The position numbers and the translations under genes were made by a program. Below are positions 32,017 through 41,970 of a stretch of 64,000 bases of DNA, piece by piece (the stretch's first letter is position 1; the number at the start of each line of letters is the position of its first letter). The notes under the pieces are model-generated. The model was not told where the DNA came from and ran no database searches. It saw nothing but the letters and a program-made list of their open reading frames with translations. The stretch comes from JAWKTV01 sp041398905 (lineage in GTDB: Bacteria > Planctomycetota > Planctomycetia > Planctomycetales > Planctomycetaceae), in contig JAWKTV010000007.1 of assembly GCA_041398905.1 (NCBI GenBank), positions 124,001 through 188,000 on the forward strand, given 5' to 3'.

Positions 32017-35000
32017 TCAGGCGGCCTCCGCTCGCGTCTTGAAGTTCCCGTCGTCGTTGACCTCCTCGAAACGCACCGACATCCGCTTCGACACACCGGC
32101 TTGCTCCATCGTCACTCCGTACAGGACCGAGGCGGCCGTCATGGTGCGTTTGCGGTGCGTGATGACGACAAACTGAGTCCGCTCCGCGAACTCCTTGACG
32201 ACGTTGACGTAGCGGTCGACATTGGCTTCGTCGAGCCGCCGCATCGACCTCGTCGAGGATGCAGTAGGGGCTGGGCTTGCTCTTGAACATCGCGAAGAGG
32301 AGCGCGACCGCGGTCATCGTTTTCTCGCCGCCGGACAGCAGGGAGATGCTCCTCAGCTCCTTGCCAGGGGGGCGGGCGACGATGTCGATGCCGCACTCCA
32401 GAATGTCCTCCGAGTCTTCAAGAATGATGTCACCTTCACCCCCACCAAACACCTTGCGGAACAGCTCGCGGAAGTTCTTCTGAATTGTCTCGAAGGTCTC
32501 GAGAAAGATCCGCCGGCTCTCACGGTTGATGCGGCGGATGATCTCTTCGAGCGTCGCCTTCGCCTCCTGCAAGTCCGTCAGTTGGGCGCTCAGGTGCGTG
32601 AAGCGTGACTCCAGGTCGTCCAGCTCGTTGAGCGCATCGGTATTGACGCTGCCGAGCATCTTGAGCTTCCGCCGCAGCCGGTTCACCTCTTCTTCCAGCT
32701 CCGGCCGGACGTCGGCGAACGACGGCTCCTGAACGGCATAGATCGCCGCCCAGCCGGCGTCGTCCGTTGGGGTCTGCAGCGTCAGGCCACCGGCCGCCTC
32801 GGCCTTGACCGCAGCGTCCCCATTGGAACCAACCGCTCCGTGGTGATCATCAGCGTTGTGATCATTGACGCCGCGATGCGCCTCATCCGTCGTCGCATTG
32901 ATGGTGCCAAGGGTCGTGAGCCGCTCGAGGTACGCGGACGCCCCGGATGCGGCGAGTTCTTCGATCGAGACCAGGTACTCCTCGCGGATGCGCTCATCGA
33001 GTCCGCTGAGCTGATGCCGCAGTTCCCGGAGGCGGATTTCCAGTTGGTGTCCTTCGTCCTGTACCATGCGACGCTGTTTGTGCAACTCCTCTTCCTGCCG
33101 TGCGTATGTCGACCACTGGCTGCGGAGCTGCTTCCGCTGCTGCTGCCGATCACGGAGGGTGGCCGACATCTGCTCGACCGCCAGAAAGGCGGTGTCGTAC
33201 TCGGACCGGGTCCGCAGAATGGTCAGTCGCGACTGGCGGAGCGATTCCTGGACGGCGGCGAGCCTCTGCACGGCGGCGTCGCGGCGGGCCTCGCGCTGCA
33301 ACTGGTCATCGTGCAAACGACGATTCGCCTCCCGCAGACCAGTCAGCCGCTCGTTGTGCTTCGCAAGCAGCAGGTGCTGCTCCTTCAGTTCCTCGCGGAC
33401 CTCCACCAGCTCATCTTCGACCGCGCGCACGCGCGACTCCGCGTCCGCGATTCGTTGGTCGTCCTGCTCGATCGATTCGCGGAGCCGCTGCTGCTCGCTG
33501 TTAGTCGCGTGCTGTTGCGTCTCGATCTCGGCCAGCTCGCCCTGACGGGTCTGCAGGTCGCTCAAAAGTGACTCATGCCGGGCATTCAGCCGGCTCAGGT
33601 CGCGCTGTTGCGACTCCACGAGGCTGCGAACTTCGGCGATCGCCTGCAGTCGTTCCCCCGCTTCCTGCTCGCGACTGGCGAGGGCCGCGGCGGCCGCGAC
33701 GATCTGTTCGGCGAGCAGCTCACGCCGTTCCGCGCCAGCGCTCAACTGGCGATCCAGTCGGATCACCTCATGCTTTCGGTCACGCAGTTCGCTTCTGCGC
33801 GAGACCAGCGCGGTCGTATGCGGCACCGCGCCGGCATACACCGCGCCATCCCGTTCGCGCAGCTCTCCCTGCAGAGTCACGAAGCGGGCTTGTGGAAAGT
33901 CGGCGGCGAGTCGTGTGGCGTCGTTGAGTGACCCGACGACCCAGGTATCACCGAGCAGTTGCGCCGGGAGCCCTGTTGCTTCGGGAATCGCTTCGGCCAG
34001 CGTGTCCGCCCGAGCGATGACGCCTCGGGCACTTGCGAGCGGACTCGGCTCCGCATCGCGGCTCACGGATCCTGCTCGACCGACTGCCGAAAGTTCCAGG
34101 AAGCCTACGCGGCCGGAAATTGGGGTCACCTGCCGATTGAGGTATTCGAGCACCGGCGCGAGCCTGCGAACCACCACCAACTGGGACCGCGCCCCAAGTG
34201 CGACTTCCAGCAGCGGCGCATGCTCCAAAGCGACCTGCAGAAGGTCGCTGACGCTGCCCAGAATCTCGTTCCAGGGCGGGTACGGGGAGTCGTGAGCGCG
34301 GCGGAGAATCTCCTGCACGCCGATCGCGATCCCTTCTTGCCGCTTCTCCAGATCTTCCAGGACATGAATCCGCGCGACCGCCGCGCTGCGCTGTTCGCGA
34401 AGCTGTCCGAGCCGGCCGTCCAGTTCGGACAACTCGGCGGTGAGCCGCTGCCGGTCCTGGCGGATCGCCTCGGTCGCGGCGAGGTAGTGTTGATGTTCGG
34501 TCTCGACTGCGGCGGCCCGCGTCTCGGCGCTGTGCAAATTCGTCTCGACATCACGACGCGCCAGCAGCGACTCCTCGACCCTCCGTTGACCATCGGCGAT
34601 CGCCTGAGCGAGCGTCTCTTGCCGTGACGTGAGCTTGGTGGCCTGATGCTCCAACTGGTTAATCGCGGAAGCGTTGGCATGCCGCGCTTCACGAGCTGCG
34701 CGGGCGACCACGCGCAACTCTTCGACGCGAAGTTCGAGGGCGGTGCACTGCGTCTCGCGATCGCGCAGCTCGACACGTTCGGTGTCGACCCGGGTCTCAA
34801 AGAGGATCAGTTGTTCGGTCGTTTCTTCGAGTTCGTTGCGGACTGCGGCCGCCTGATTGGCGAAGGTGAGCCGGTCGCGGCGCAGTCGGTCGAGGTCGCC
34901 CGCTAGCTCCTGCTCGCGCGAGGTCTGATGGCGAATCGTCGACTCGTGGGCGGCAATCTGTTCGCGAACGGTGGCAATGGCCCGTTCCTCGGTGCGCAGC

Positions 35001-35842
35001 GCGTCGTCGAGCCGCGTGAGTTCATCATCGAGGGCGGCTTTGGTTCGCTCGACAACACCGATCTCGTTCGCCAGCGACTCCAGCCGCGCGGCGAACTCGG
35101 ACTCGCGGCCTTCCAGTTGCCGCAGTTCACGCTGCGAGACGCGAAAGTCATCGGCCGCGAGACCGACCCAGCAGGCTTTCAGCTCTTTGGTGACGTCGCG
35201 GTACTTCGCCGCCTTGCTGGCCTGGCCTCGGGTGGCGTTGAGCTGCGCCTCGACTTCGTCGACGATGTCGGTAAGCCGAAGGAGGTTTTGCGCGACCTTT
35301 TCGAGCTTTCGCTCGGCGTCGATCTTGCGAGCCTTGTACCGACTGATGCCAGCGGCTTCTTCAAAGACGCTGCGACGAGTCGACGGATTGGCCTGCAGAA
35401 TCTGGTCGACTCGGCCCTGCTCGATGATGCTGTAGGCGGCGGTGCCCGCTCCGCTGCCCATGAAGACATCTTTGACATCTTTGAGTCGAACGACGGTACC
35501 GTTGAGCAGGTACTCGGACTCGCCGCTGCGGTACAGGCGGCGGCCGATGCGAACCTCCCGCGCGTCGATGCTGAGGTAGCCCGAATCGTTGTCAAAGCTG
35601 AGGATCGCCTCCGCGAAACCGCTCCCCTTGCGGCCCGAGGAACCGTTGAAGATGACGTCCGACATCTCCTTGCCGCGCAGGCTCTTGGCCGACTGGTCGC
35701 CGAGAATCCACTTGATGGCGTCGACGACGTTGCTCTTGCCGCTGCCATTCGGTCCGACAACGCACGTAATCCCCGGCGAGAACTCGAACAGCGTTCGGTC
35801 CGCGAAGCTCTTGAAGCCGAACAGTTCGAGGGAGGTGAGCAT
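32017..35842 (-). CDS. smc: Chromosome segregation protein SMC, one frameshift near the C-terminus
   Basis: SMC dimers organise and segregate the chromosome. The start is MLTSLELFGFKSFADRT at 35842; earlier in-frame codons are unlikely. The N-terminal ATPase half has Walker A GPNGSGKSN and FNGSSGRKG. Long coiled coils flank a hinge around FLELSAVGRAGS. The C-terminal half has the signature LSGGEKTMTAVALLFA and Walker B CILDEVDA. Directly after DEVDA the frame breaks: one extra G near 32240 must be removed to continue as LDEANVDRYVNVVKEFA and FVVITHRKRTM, ending at 32017. Because the gene is essential, this indel is most likely a sequence error. The total of about 1,275 residues fits bacterial SMC. 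ScpA and ScpB are not nearby. The flagellar-type genes lie upstream on the same strand. Confidence 0.93.
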
Positions 35843-36021
35843 GGAACGGACGTGCAGACGGACTCTGCCTGCGGCCCGGCGGGGGGACACAGTAGGACGT
35901 TGTTAGCGGGGCGTCGTCAATTGACCGATGAAAGGTGACGGGTGACAGATGGTTGGAAGCGGGAGTTGCGGACGGGGCTTTTGTGTGGATGTGACTCAAA
36001 CCGACCGCGAGAGTCTACGAA

Positions 36022-37848
36022 CTATTCGAGCGTGAAGCCGACGTCGCCCAGGCCTTCGGGGCTGAGTTCATCGTCTTCGGGGTCGATCGGTCCGACGGTG
36101 GCGGACTCGCTGTGATCGGCGGTGTCGTAAACGTTCGGGACATCGCCACCGCCGACCGGGGTCTCCGTGGCCGAACCTTCGCTGCCCGGTCGGGTATAGA
36201 TGCGGCCTGCCTTCGGGAGCTCATCAATCCCCAGTGGTCCGGCGAGATTCCCTTGGGCGTCCGCTTCCACGAGCATCTGTAACACTTCGGGGTAGCGGAC
36301 ACCGAGTTCATCGACAGTGAGAATGAGGTCCGCGAGTCGCGGCGGGATCTCCCGTCGTTCCTCAGGCTGGCCAGGCTGGAACAGCGTGACGATGAGGCGG
36401 TCTCCCGCGCGGCTCGAACGAACGATGATCGATCGACCCGCCCGCAGGACCAGCGGGGTGTTCAGCATCTGATCGGCTCCGAACAGCACCACCTCGGCCT
36501 TCTGCCGACGGGTGACATGCACGAACGGTCGCGAGTCACGGTCAACCAGGTGCAGACGGAAGTTGGCGTTCGTCTTGACTGGAGTCACGATCGGTTCATT
36601 GGGGTCGATGGTGGTGATGGCACGGAAAGCCCCATAGCAAGTCTCGAGACTGTCGTGCTGCAGCAACGACTGAAGCGCGACCACTGCTTCGGGACTGCGG
36701 CTGGCCGAGAGCGCGGCGAGCCCGTAAACACGGAACGCCGGCTCCTTGTCGATGGCTTCACGCAGCACGTCGACACCCGAGGTGTTGCTGAGGTAGCAGA
36801 GTGCCTCGGCGGCGTAGAAGCGGGCCTCCAGCGAGTCAGATTTCAACCCCGATTTGAGATAAGGGAGCGCATCGCGTCCGATGGCCTCGAGTCGAATCGC
36901 CGCCGACATCGCGGTCGGTCCTTCCTGGAGCTGTTTTGCCAGTTCCTGCATCCGCAGATTCTTCTCCACCGCCGTTTCCCGGATGGCGATGTGACGAATC
37001 GTCTGCAGGTAGCGGGGATAGTTGTCGCGATACTGGCTGTGGATCTGGATATCGATCCGCGAGTGCGTCTTGGCGTCCGCGAGCTTCTGCTGAATACCCG
37101 AACGATCACGCTCATAGAATCGCTCGCCAATGCGGTTGGCGATGCGTGTCGACATGCGGTAGTTGGAGTACTCGCGCTGCAGCGTCACGGCGAGGTCGCG
37201 ATCATCGCCCACGTAGACGGCCCCGCCGGGAATGGTGCCTCGAAGGAAGTCATCGTCGCTGGGACCATCCCCCAGGTTGGCTCCCAGAATGGCCCCCTGG
37301 GCACGGGCGAGAACCTTCCCTTTGAGGTGCCCCTTGCCGGGCGCGTAGGCGACTTCGGTGAGCGTGCATTCGAGCAGGGTGCCACCGCGGAGGCTGCCGG
37401 CACCGCTGCCATCAGGCAACCGAACCTCGACATCCAGCGGGTCGCCCTTGCGAACGAGCGGGGGAATGTAGGCCCGCACGAGCACAATGGCGGTATCCGG
37501 CGAGCTGAGGAACTCCTCAGGACGTGGAAACCGCAGCTTCCGCATGTCCTCAAGGATCATGTCGCGGTAGGGCGGGCCGTCATCGGTGCCTTTGCCGTTG
37601 AGATTCGTAACCAGTCCGACACCTTCGACCACGTACATCTGCAACCCGCGGCGAACGGTGATGTAATCGCCGATCAGCTTCGAGTGTCCGTCCGCTCCGC
37701 GCAGGGCCTCCTTCACGTTCTCGACGACTTCGTCCTCGGGGTCCGCGAGTGGATTGCGCAGGCCGGAGAACATGGAACTCTCCGTGCATCCCGCACACAG
37801 GAATGAGCCGATCAACAGACTTGAAAGTAGCGCCAGTCGACTGGTCAT
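36022..37848 (-). CDS. FlgI (flagellar P-ring)-like lipoprotein with HEAT-like repeats
   Basis: About 608 residues. The start at 37848 gives a lipoprotein signal (MTSRLALLSSLLIGSFLCAGC). Residues 50-250 resemble FlgI, which forms the periplasmic P ring: YVVEGVGLVTNLNGKGTDD, then VRAYIPPLVRKGDPLDVEV and SLRGGTLLECTLTEV. Residues 300-430 look like alpha-helical HEAT-type repeats (AIRLEAIGRDALPYLKSG, LEARFYAAEALCYLS, FRVYGLAALSASRSPEAV). A further beta-rich C-terminal domain follows. Ordinary FlgI is about 370 residues and not lipid-modified, so this is a derived version. It is downstream of the FliF-like gene (190 bp) and 180 bp upstream of smc. Whether it builds a true P ring is unknown. Confidence 0.7.
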   Translation of the reverse strand: MTSRLALLSSLLIGSFLCAGCTESSMFSGLRNPLADPEDEVVENVKEALRGADGHSKLIGDYITVRRGLQMYVVEGVGLVTNLNGKGTDDGPPYRDMILEDMRKLRFPRPEEFLSSPDTAIVLVRAYIPPLVRKGDPLDVEVRLPDGSGAGSLRGGTLLECTLTEVAYAPGKGHLKGKVLARAQGAILGANLGDGPSDDDFLRGTIPGGAVYVGDDRDLAVTLQREYSNYRMSTRIANRIGERFYERDRSGIQQKLADAKTHSRIDIQIHSQYRDNYPRYLQTIRHIAIRETAVEKNLRMQELAKQLQEGPTAMSAAIRLEAIGRDALPYLKSGLKSDSLEARFYAAEALCYLSNTSGVDVLREAIDKEPAFRVYGLAALSASRSPEAVVALQSLLQHDSLETCYGAFRAITTIDPNEPIVTPVKTNANFRLHLVDRDSRPFVHVTRRQKAEVVLFGADQMLNTPLVLRAGRSIIVRSSRAGDRLIVTLFQPGQPEERREIPPRLADLILTVDELGVRYPEVLQMLVEADAQGNLAGPLGIDELPKAGRIYTRPGSEGSATETPVGGGDVPNVYDTADHSESATVGPIDPEDDELSPEGLGDVGFTLE

Positions 37849-38039
37849 GGCTGGGCGTTCGTTTGGCTGAAGGTCACTCGGGCCGTCTTGGACCGGGCGG
37901 AACGTGAATTGGCCGTTGCGGGAGGCGTGTCGGTGAGAACTCACCTGTCCCTCACGGCGAAGGCGGGGCAGCTCGACTCGCGGTCGCGTTCGTTGGAATC
38001 GTCGTATACGCAGGGGCGCGTCACCCCACAACAGGGATG

Positions 38040-40163
38040 TCATGCGGCGGCGGGTTGGGGCGATTTGGGTGAACTGGAGATCGCATCGAATGGCAGCTTC
38101 TGCTGAATCCGCCGCCAGACGGACAAGACCTCGCGGCAGGCCGTGTCGATGTCTCCCAGACGCACGGGGCGGGACTCGCGGAGGCGACGACGCAGCTCGG
38201 CCTCGTCAGCCGAGTTCAATTGTGCGAGCAACCGCTCTCGCAGCTCAATCGATCCGCTAAAGAGTGCGGTCGTCCAGGTGTCAATCGAGACTTCGGTTGC
38301 GAGTCGGCGGAACTCAGGACTGCGCGCCGTCAGCAGTTGCTCCAGGTCCTCACCGTCACCGGCGAACGCAGCAGCGTGCGAGTCATCGCGAGTGTCGACG
38401 GCATGTTCGGTGCCCGCTCGCTCGGTACTTCGACGCTCGAAGCTGTGATGCTCGGGCTGATGAATGCGGAGCTGTGATGCCCCGCTGCGACTTGAACGGG
38501 AGCCAACGCGTCGTGATGGCTCGTCCGCAGGATCTGACGGCGTTGAACGGTTTGCCTCGGTCTGTTCGACACGCTTGTTCGCTGCGGCCGATGGCGTGGG
38601 GATATTTGGCTCGGTCAGCGCGGACAGCTCCTCGGCGGCAGACCGTGCCGTGTCCGACATGTCGGTCGAGTGCGTCGACTTGTCCTGCCGGCTCGACTGT
38701 TCTTCCAGGCGAAGGAGCAGATCGCGAAGCACTGCACCGCGATTGGGCATGTTCTCGCGGGCGTTCCCTGAACCCTGTGCGTGCGTCGCAGCACGGCCGT
38801 CGGACTCGGCGACCGCTGGAAGCAGATCGCGGCCCAGGGGCTGCCTCGCAGGCATGGATGCCGGCTTCGTCGTCGTGGATGCGTGCGGATCGGCGCTTGT
38901 GGTCTGCACCGCTGGTTGGCTTTCAATCGGAATTGCTCGTTGCCGGGCGGGTGCGAACATCCAGAAGATCGCGAGCAGACAAGTGCCCGCAAGGACCAGC
39001 ATCGCATGCTCGCGGAGCAGCTCGACAAGTTGGGCGACGCGATCACCCTGTTCCGCCGCGGTCGGCGTCCGCTTCGCGGGCACCGTGCTGATATGGAGTC
39101 GATGGCCCGCCTGGATTGTCAGCCCGACGGGGAGCAGCGACTCCGCCGTCGCACGCAGATTGGCCCGCAGTTGCTGCTGGACACTTTGGAAGACCTCGCG
39201 GCGACGGCGGGCATCCTGTGAACTGATCTCTTCGTGCGGTGCGTTCAGACCGGCGAGCGAGCGAATCGTCTCCTCAGGAACGGCAATCTCCACCGTGACC
39301 GGGGTCTCACGGGCGGCATCCGTGGCGTCGCCCCGCTGAGCGAACTCCGGGTCCTCCTCAGCGTGAACGGCGATTCGCAGGCCTGGCAGATGCGCCAGTG
39401 ACGCTTCGAGTCGACTCTGATAGCGAGTGGCCAGATGATCGACTCTGGCGGCGTGCTTTGTGAGATCGCTTCCGTCGTAGCTGATGCCCTGAACCTGGTC
39501 CATCACGACGACACGCTCCGGCGTGAGGCCCGCTTTGCTGCCAGCAACGGCGCGGCGGACGGCGTCGATCAGGTTCGGCCCCAGCCGCTTGCCCGCGGCC
39601 GGGATCAAGTAGACGGTGGCACGGACTTCCGTCGACTGTCGCCAGCCGGTGGACTGGGACTCGTCCCACACGACATCGGCCTGCTCGATGTCGGGCAGCT
39701 CTTCCAGTCGACGTGCGACGACCTGTGCGCGGGCGATCTCCTCGGCCGCCGCACGTTCGCGACTGCCCGAGAAGTGTCCAAGCCGGTCGTTGGTTTGCTG
39801 CCAGGTATCGGCCCAGCGATCCCCGGCCGGGGCGGAGGCGGCGGTCGCGGTGAGCGTGTACCGCTCCGCGGCATCGGCGGGAACCAGGATGCGACCGTCA
39901 CTCCATTCAGGGGCCGGCAGGCCAGCGGTCCGCCAGACTCCCTCCAACTGCTGGAAGTCGGCGCGCGAGAAACTGCGGCCGTTCGCCAGCGGCACTGTTA
40001 GTGAGCTTTGCCCGCTGCGCGCGTTGTACAACAGCCCCGCGACGATACCAACCGCGATCAGTACGGTGGCCAGCGAGCGAAAGTCTCCGCCCCATCCGAT
40101 GCGTCGCGGCGGGGAGGGCTCCGCTGCCGGCGAGGGGTTCGACGATGAAGCGATTACGGGCAT
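38040..40163 (-). CDS. FliF (flagellar MS-ring)-like protein with a FliG-like C-terminal segment
   Basis: A 707-residue membrane protein with the two-helix layout of FliF: helix 1 at about 30-46 (SLATVLIAVGIVAGLLY), helix 2 at about 390-407 (HAMLVLAGTCLLAIFWMFA). Between them lies a YscJ/FliF ring domain with LEELPDIEQADVVWDES, ATVYLIPAAGKRLGPNLIDAVRRAVAGS and GLTPERVVVMDQVQG. A disordered Ser/Thr/Arg-rich linker of about 200 residues follows helix 2. The last 84 residues read TTALFSGSIELRERLLAQLN and RPVRLGDIDTACREVLSVWR, which match the FliG pattern (A-L-x-x-x-S-x-E-L-R; P-V-R-L-x-D-x-x-x-A). This suggests a natural FliF-FliG-type fusion. The regulator gene lies 109 bp upstream. Confidence 0.7.
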   Translation of the reverse strand: MPVIASSSNPSPAAEPSPPRRIGWGGDFRSLATVLIAVGIVAGLLYNARSGQSSLTVPLANGRSFSRADFQQLEGVWRTAGLPAPEWSDGRILVPADAAERYTLTATAASAPAGDRWADTWQQTNDRLGHFSGSRERAAAEEIARAQVVARRLEELPDIEQADVVWDESQSTGWRQSTEVRATVYLIPAAGKRLGPNLIDAVRRAVAGSKAGLTPERVVVMDQVQGISYDGSDLTKHAARVDHLATRYQSRLEASLAHLPGLRIAVHAEEDPEFAQRGDATDAARETPVTVEIAVPEETIRSLAGLNAPHEEISSQDARRRREVFQSVQQQLRANLRATAESLLPVGLTIQAGHRLHISTVPAKRTPTAAEQGDRVAQLVELLREHAMLVLAGTCLLAIFWMFAPARQRAIPIESQPAVQTTSADPHASTTTKPASMPARQPLGRDLLPAVAESDGRAATHAQGSGNARENMPNRGAVLRDLLLRLEEQSSRQDKSTHSTDMSDTARSAAEELSALTEPNIPTPSAAANKRVEQTEANRSTPSDPADEPSRRVGSRSSRSGASQLRIHQPEHHSFERRSTERAGTEHAVDTRDDSHAAAFAGDGEDLEQLLTARSPEFRRLATEVSIDTWTTALFSGSIELRERLLAQLNSADEAELRRRLRESRPVRLGDIDTACREVLSVWRRIQQKLPFDAISSSPKSPQPAAA

Positions 40164-40271
40164 GAATCCGTTCCGTGCGACGGGCGCGCAGGCCCCTCCG
40201 TCAATCGGGTATCGACCCTCCCCTCCCGATCAACGGCGGGGAGGGAGGTCGAGCGGCAGCTTGTCGTGGAA

Positions 40272-41687
40272 TCAGGCGACGCGTCGGATGCGATTCGAAC
40301 CCGGGCCGCCACGCGGGGGGTAGCCGTACTCACGCAGCTTGCCGGAGAGCGTTCGCAGTCCGATCTGCAGGGCCTTGGCGGTCATTTCACGGTTGCCCGC
40401 GTAGCGATTGAAGGTCGCTTCGATCAGCTTTCGTTCCATCTCCCGCAGCGTGAGGCCCGGCTCGTCGACGCTCTCCTCGTCCGCGTTCTCCAGCCAGGGA
40501 CGAATCATGTCGGCCGTCACGTCACTGCCGATGAACAGCGAGCAGCAGCGGCTGAGGATGTTGCGAAGCTGCCGGACATTCTCCGTGAACGGATAGGAAC
40601 GAAGCAGTTCGACGGCGTCGGTCGTCAGTCGGCACAGCGGCCGACCATCGGCCTGGGCGAGTTCGGCGAGGATGTTTCCGGCGAGCGGCACCAGGTCTTC
40701 ACCGCGCTGGCCCAGCGAAGGAGCATTCACGCGGGTCTGCTTCAGGAGGCGGTACAACTCGGGATCAAACCGGCCGTCACGAACCCGCTCCTCCAGGTCT
40801 TCGTGAGTCGTCGCGATGATGCGGGGATGGCTGGACGCGTTCGCATTGCTGTCGCGAGCGGTTTTCGCGGCCTGCATGATCTGCATCGCCACCAGCTTCA
40901 CCAGCCGGTGCTGCATGACGAGCGGAACCTGATCGATGTCATCGAGCACAAGCGTGCCGCCCGCTGCGGCGGACCACAAACCATCCTGCGACTGGACATG
41001 AATTGGACCGTCGCCGAACAGTTCCTGCTCCAGAGCGTTGCCTGTCAGCACGGCACAGCGAACGATGATGAATGGCTTATCGAGACCGAACTGCTGAGCA
41101 TGCACGGATCGGGCGATGACGTTGGTGCCCGAGCCGCGCGGTCCCAGCACCAGCACCGGCGTGGTGGTTTGGGCGACCTCGCGGACGCGCTCACGCACCG
41201 CTTGAATTGCTGGACTGGAACCGGTCAGCGGATCTTGAGCACAGCCGTTGGACTTGGCCGGGGCAGGCTCGGGCGCCTCGATGATCTGAGCGCGGGCGGC
41301 GGCGCGGAACAGCGCCCCGCGCAGCTTCTCCAGCGACATCGGCGGGCGAAGCACGTCGCAGCATTCGGGGGCGTTCTGCCCGTCAGCGTAGATCGATCCG
41401 ACCGCCGGCAACACCACGAACTGTACCTGTCGACCAACGGCCGAACAGGCCGCCGACAACTCACGGACAGTCTGGAGCGAGGTCGGCTCATCCAGCACGC
41501 AGACCGCGATGGTGTCCTGCACAAGGCGAATACGCAGGTCGGTCAGATTGCCAATGAACCCGGCTTCAAATCCGCCTTGGCGTGCTTCCTGCAGCAGGCG
41601 GGTCCCGGAGGCTTCGTTGGCGGACCAGACGAGGAGCTTGCCACCGGGGCGAATTGTCACGGCGCGCGGTGTGTTTTCGTGAACCAT
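40272..41687 (-). CDS. Sigma-54-activator-like AAA+ regulator lacking key catalytic motifs
   Basis: A 471-residue protein built like an NtrC/FleQ-type regulator: N-terminal receiver-like domain (10-130), central AAA+ domain (152-380), C-terminal Fis-type helix-turn-helix (AGNREMTAKALQIGLRTLSGKLREYG). The AAA+ part is degenerate. Walker A reads GPRGSGTN (182-189), with threonine at the position of the ATP-binding lysine. Walker B has Asp-Asp (LVLDDID) instead of Asp-Glu. The sigma-54-contacting GAFTGA loop is absent: ELFGDGPIHVQSQDGLW occupies its place. It therefore probably binds DNA without activating sigma-54 in the normal way. It is first in the same-strand set with the FliF-like and FlgI-like genes, so it likely controls them. 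A weak sigma-54-like site lies upstream. Confidence 0.75.
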   Translation of the reverse strand: MVHENTPRAVTIRPGGKLLVWSANEASGTRLLQEARQGGFEAGFIGNLTDLRIRLVQDTIAVCVLDEPTSLQTVRELSAACSAVGRQVQFVVLPAVGSIYADGQNAPECCDVLRPPMSLEKLRGALFRAAARAQIIEAPEPAPAKSNGCAQDPLTGSSPAIQAVRERVREVAQTTTPVLVLGPRGSGTNVIARSVHAQQFGLDKPFIIVRCAVLTGNALEQELFGDGPIHVQSQDGLWSAAAGGTLVLDDIDQVPLVMQHRLVKLVAMQIMQAAKTARDSNANASSHPRIIATTHEDLEERVRDGRFDPELYRLLKQTRVNAPSLGQRGEDLVPLAGNILAELAQADGRPLCRLTTDAVELLRSYPFTENVRQLRNILSRCCSLFIGSDVTADMIRPWLENADEESVDEPGLTLREMERKLIEATFNRYAGNREMTAKALQIGLRTLSGKLREYGYPPRGGPGSNRIRRVA

Positions 41688-41954
41688 ATGTCGACCGTCG
41701 TGGTGAGAAGGGAGTGAGGCGGGCGACCGACGGCGGCATCATCGTGATGCGACATACCGCGACCCCTCCAGTCATCACGAATGTGTGCTGGACAGGCCAA
41801 CCGCGGAAACGGTCAGTCGGGGGAGGGAAGTGAGAAGGGAAACAGAAGTGACGTGAGAGGTGAGGGCCGATTGATATCGGCGATCGTGAGAATCTGTCAA
41901 GCAGTGTCGAAAAAGATTCAAGTCTGTTTTGCAGGCTTTGCAAAAACGACACTC

Positions 41955-41970
41955 TTCAAGTTCCGTGCCA
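41955..41970 (-). promoter_or_regulatory. Possible sigma-54 (-24/-12) promoter upstream of the degenerate regulator
   Basis: On the minus strand the bases read TGGCACGGAACTTGAA. The -24 part is perfect (TGGCACG) and spacing is correct, but the -12 part has TTGAA instead of TTGCA. It lies about 270 bp upstream of the regulator start. One mismatch falls on a normally conserved base, so this is only a candidate. Confidence 0.3.

Noticed and set aside
40275..40320. T-loop-like GATTCGAACCC suggesting a tRNA
   Set aside because: It encodes the last residues of the regulator (S-N-R-I-R-R) and no acceptor, D or anticodon stem can be built around it.
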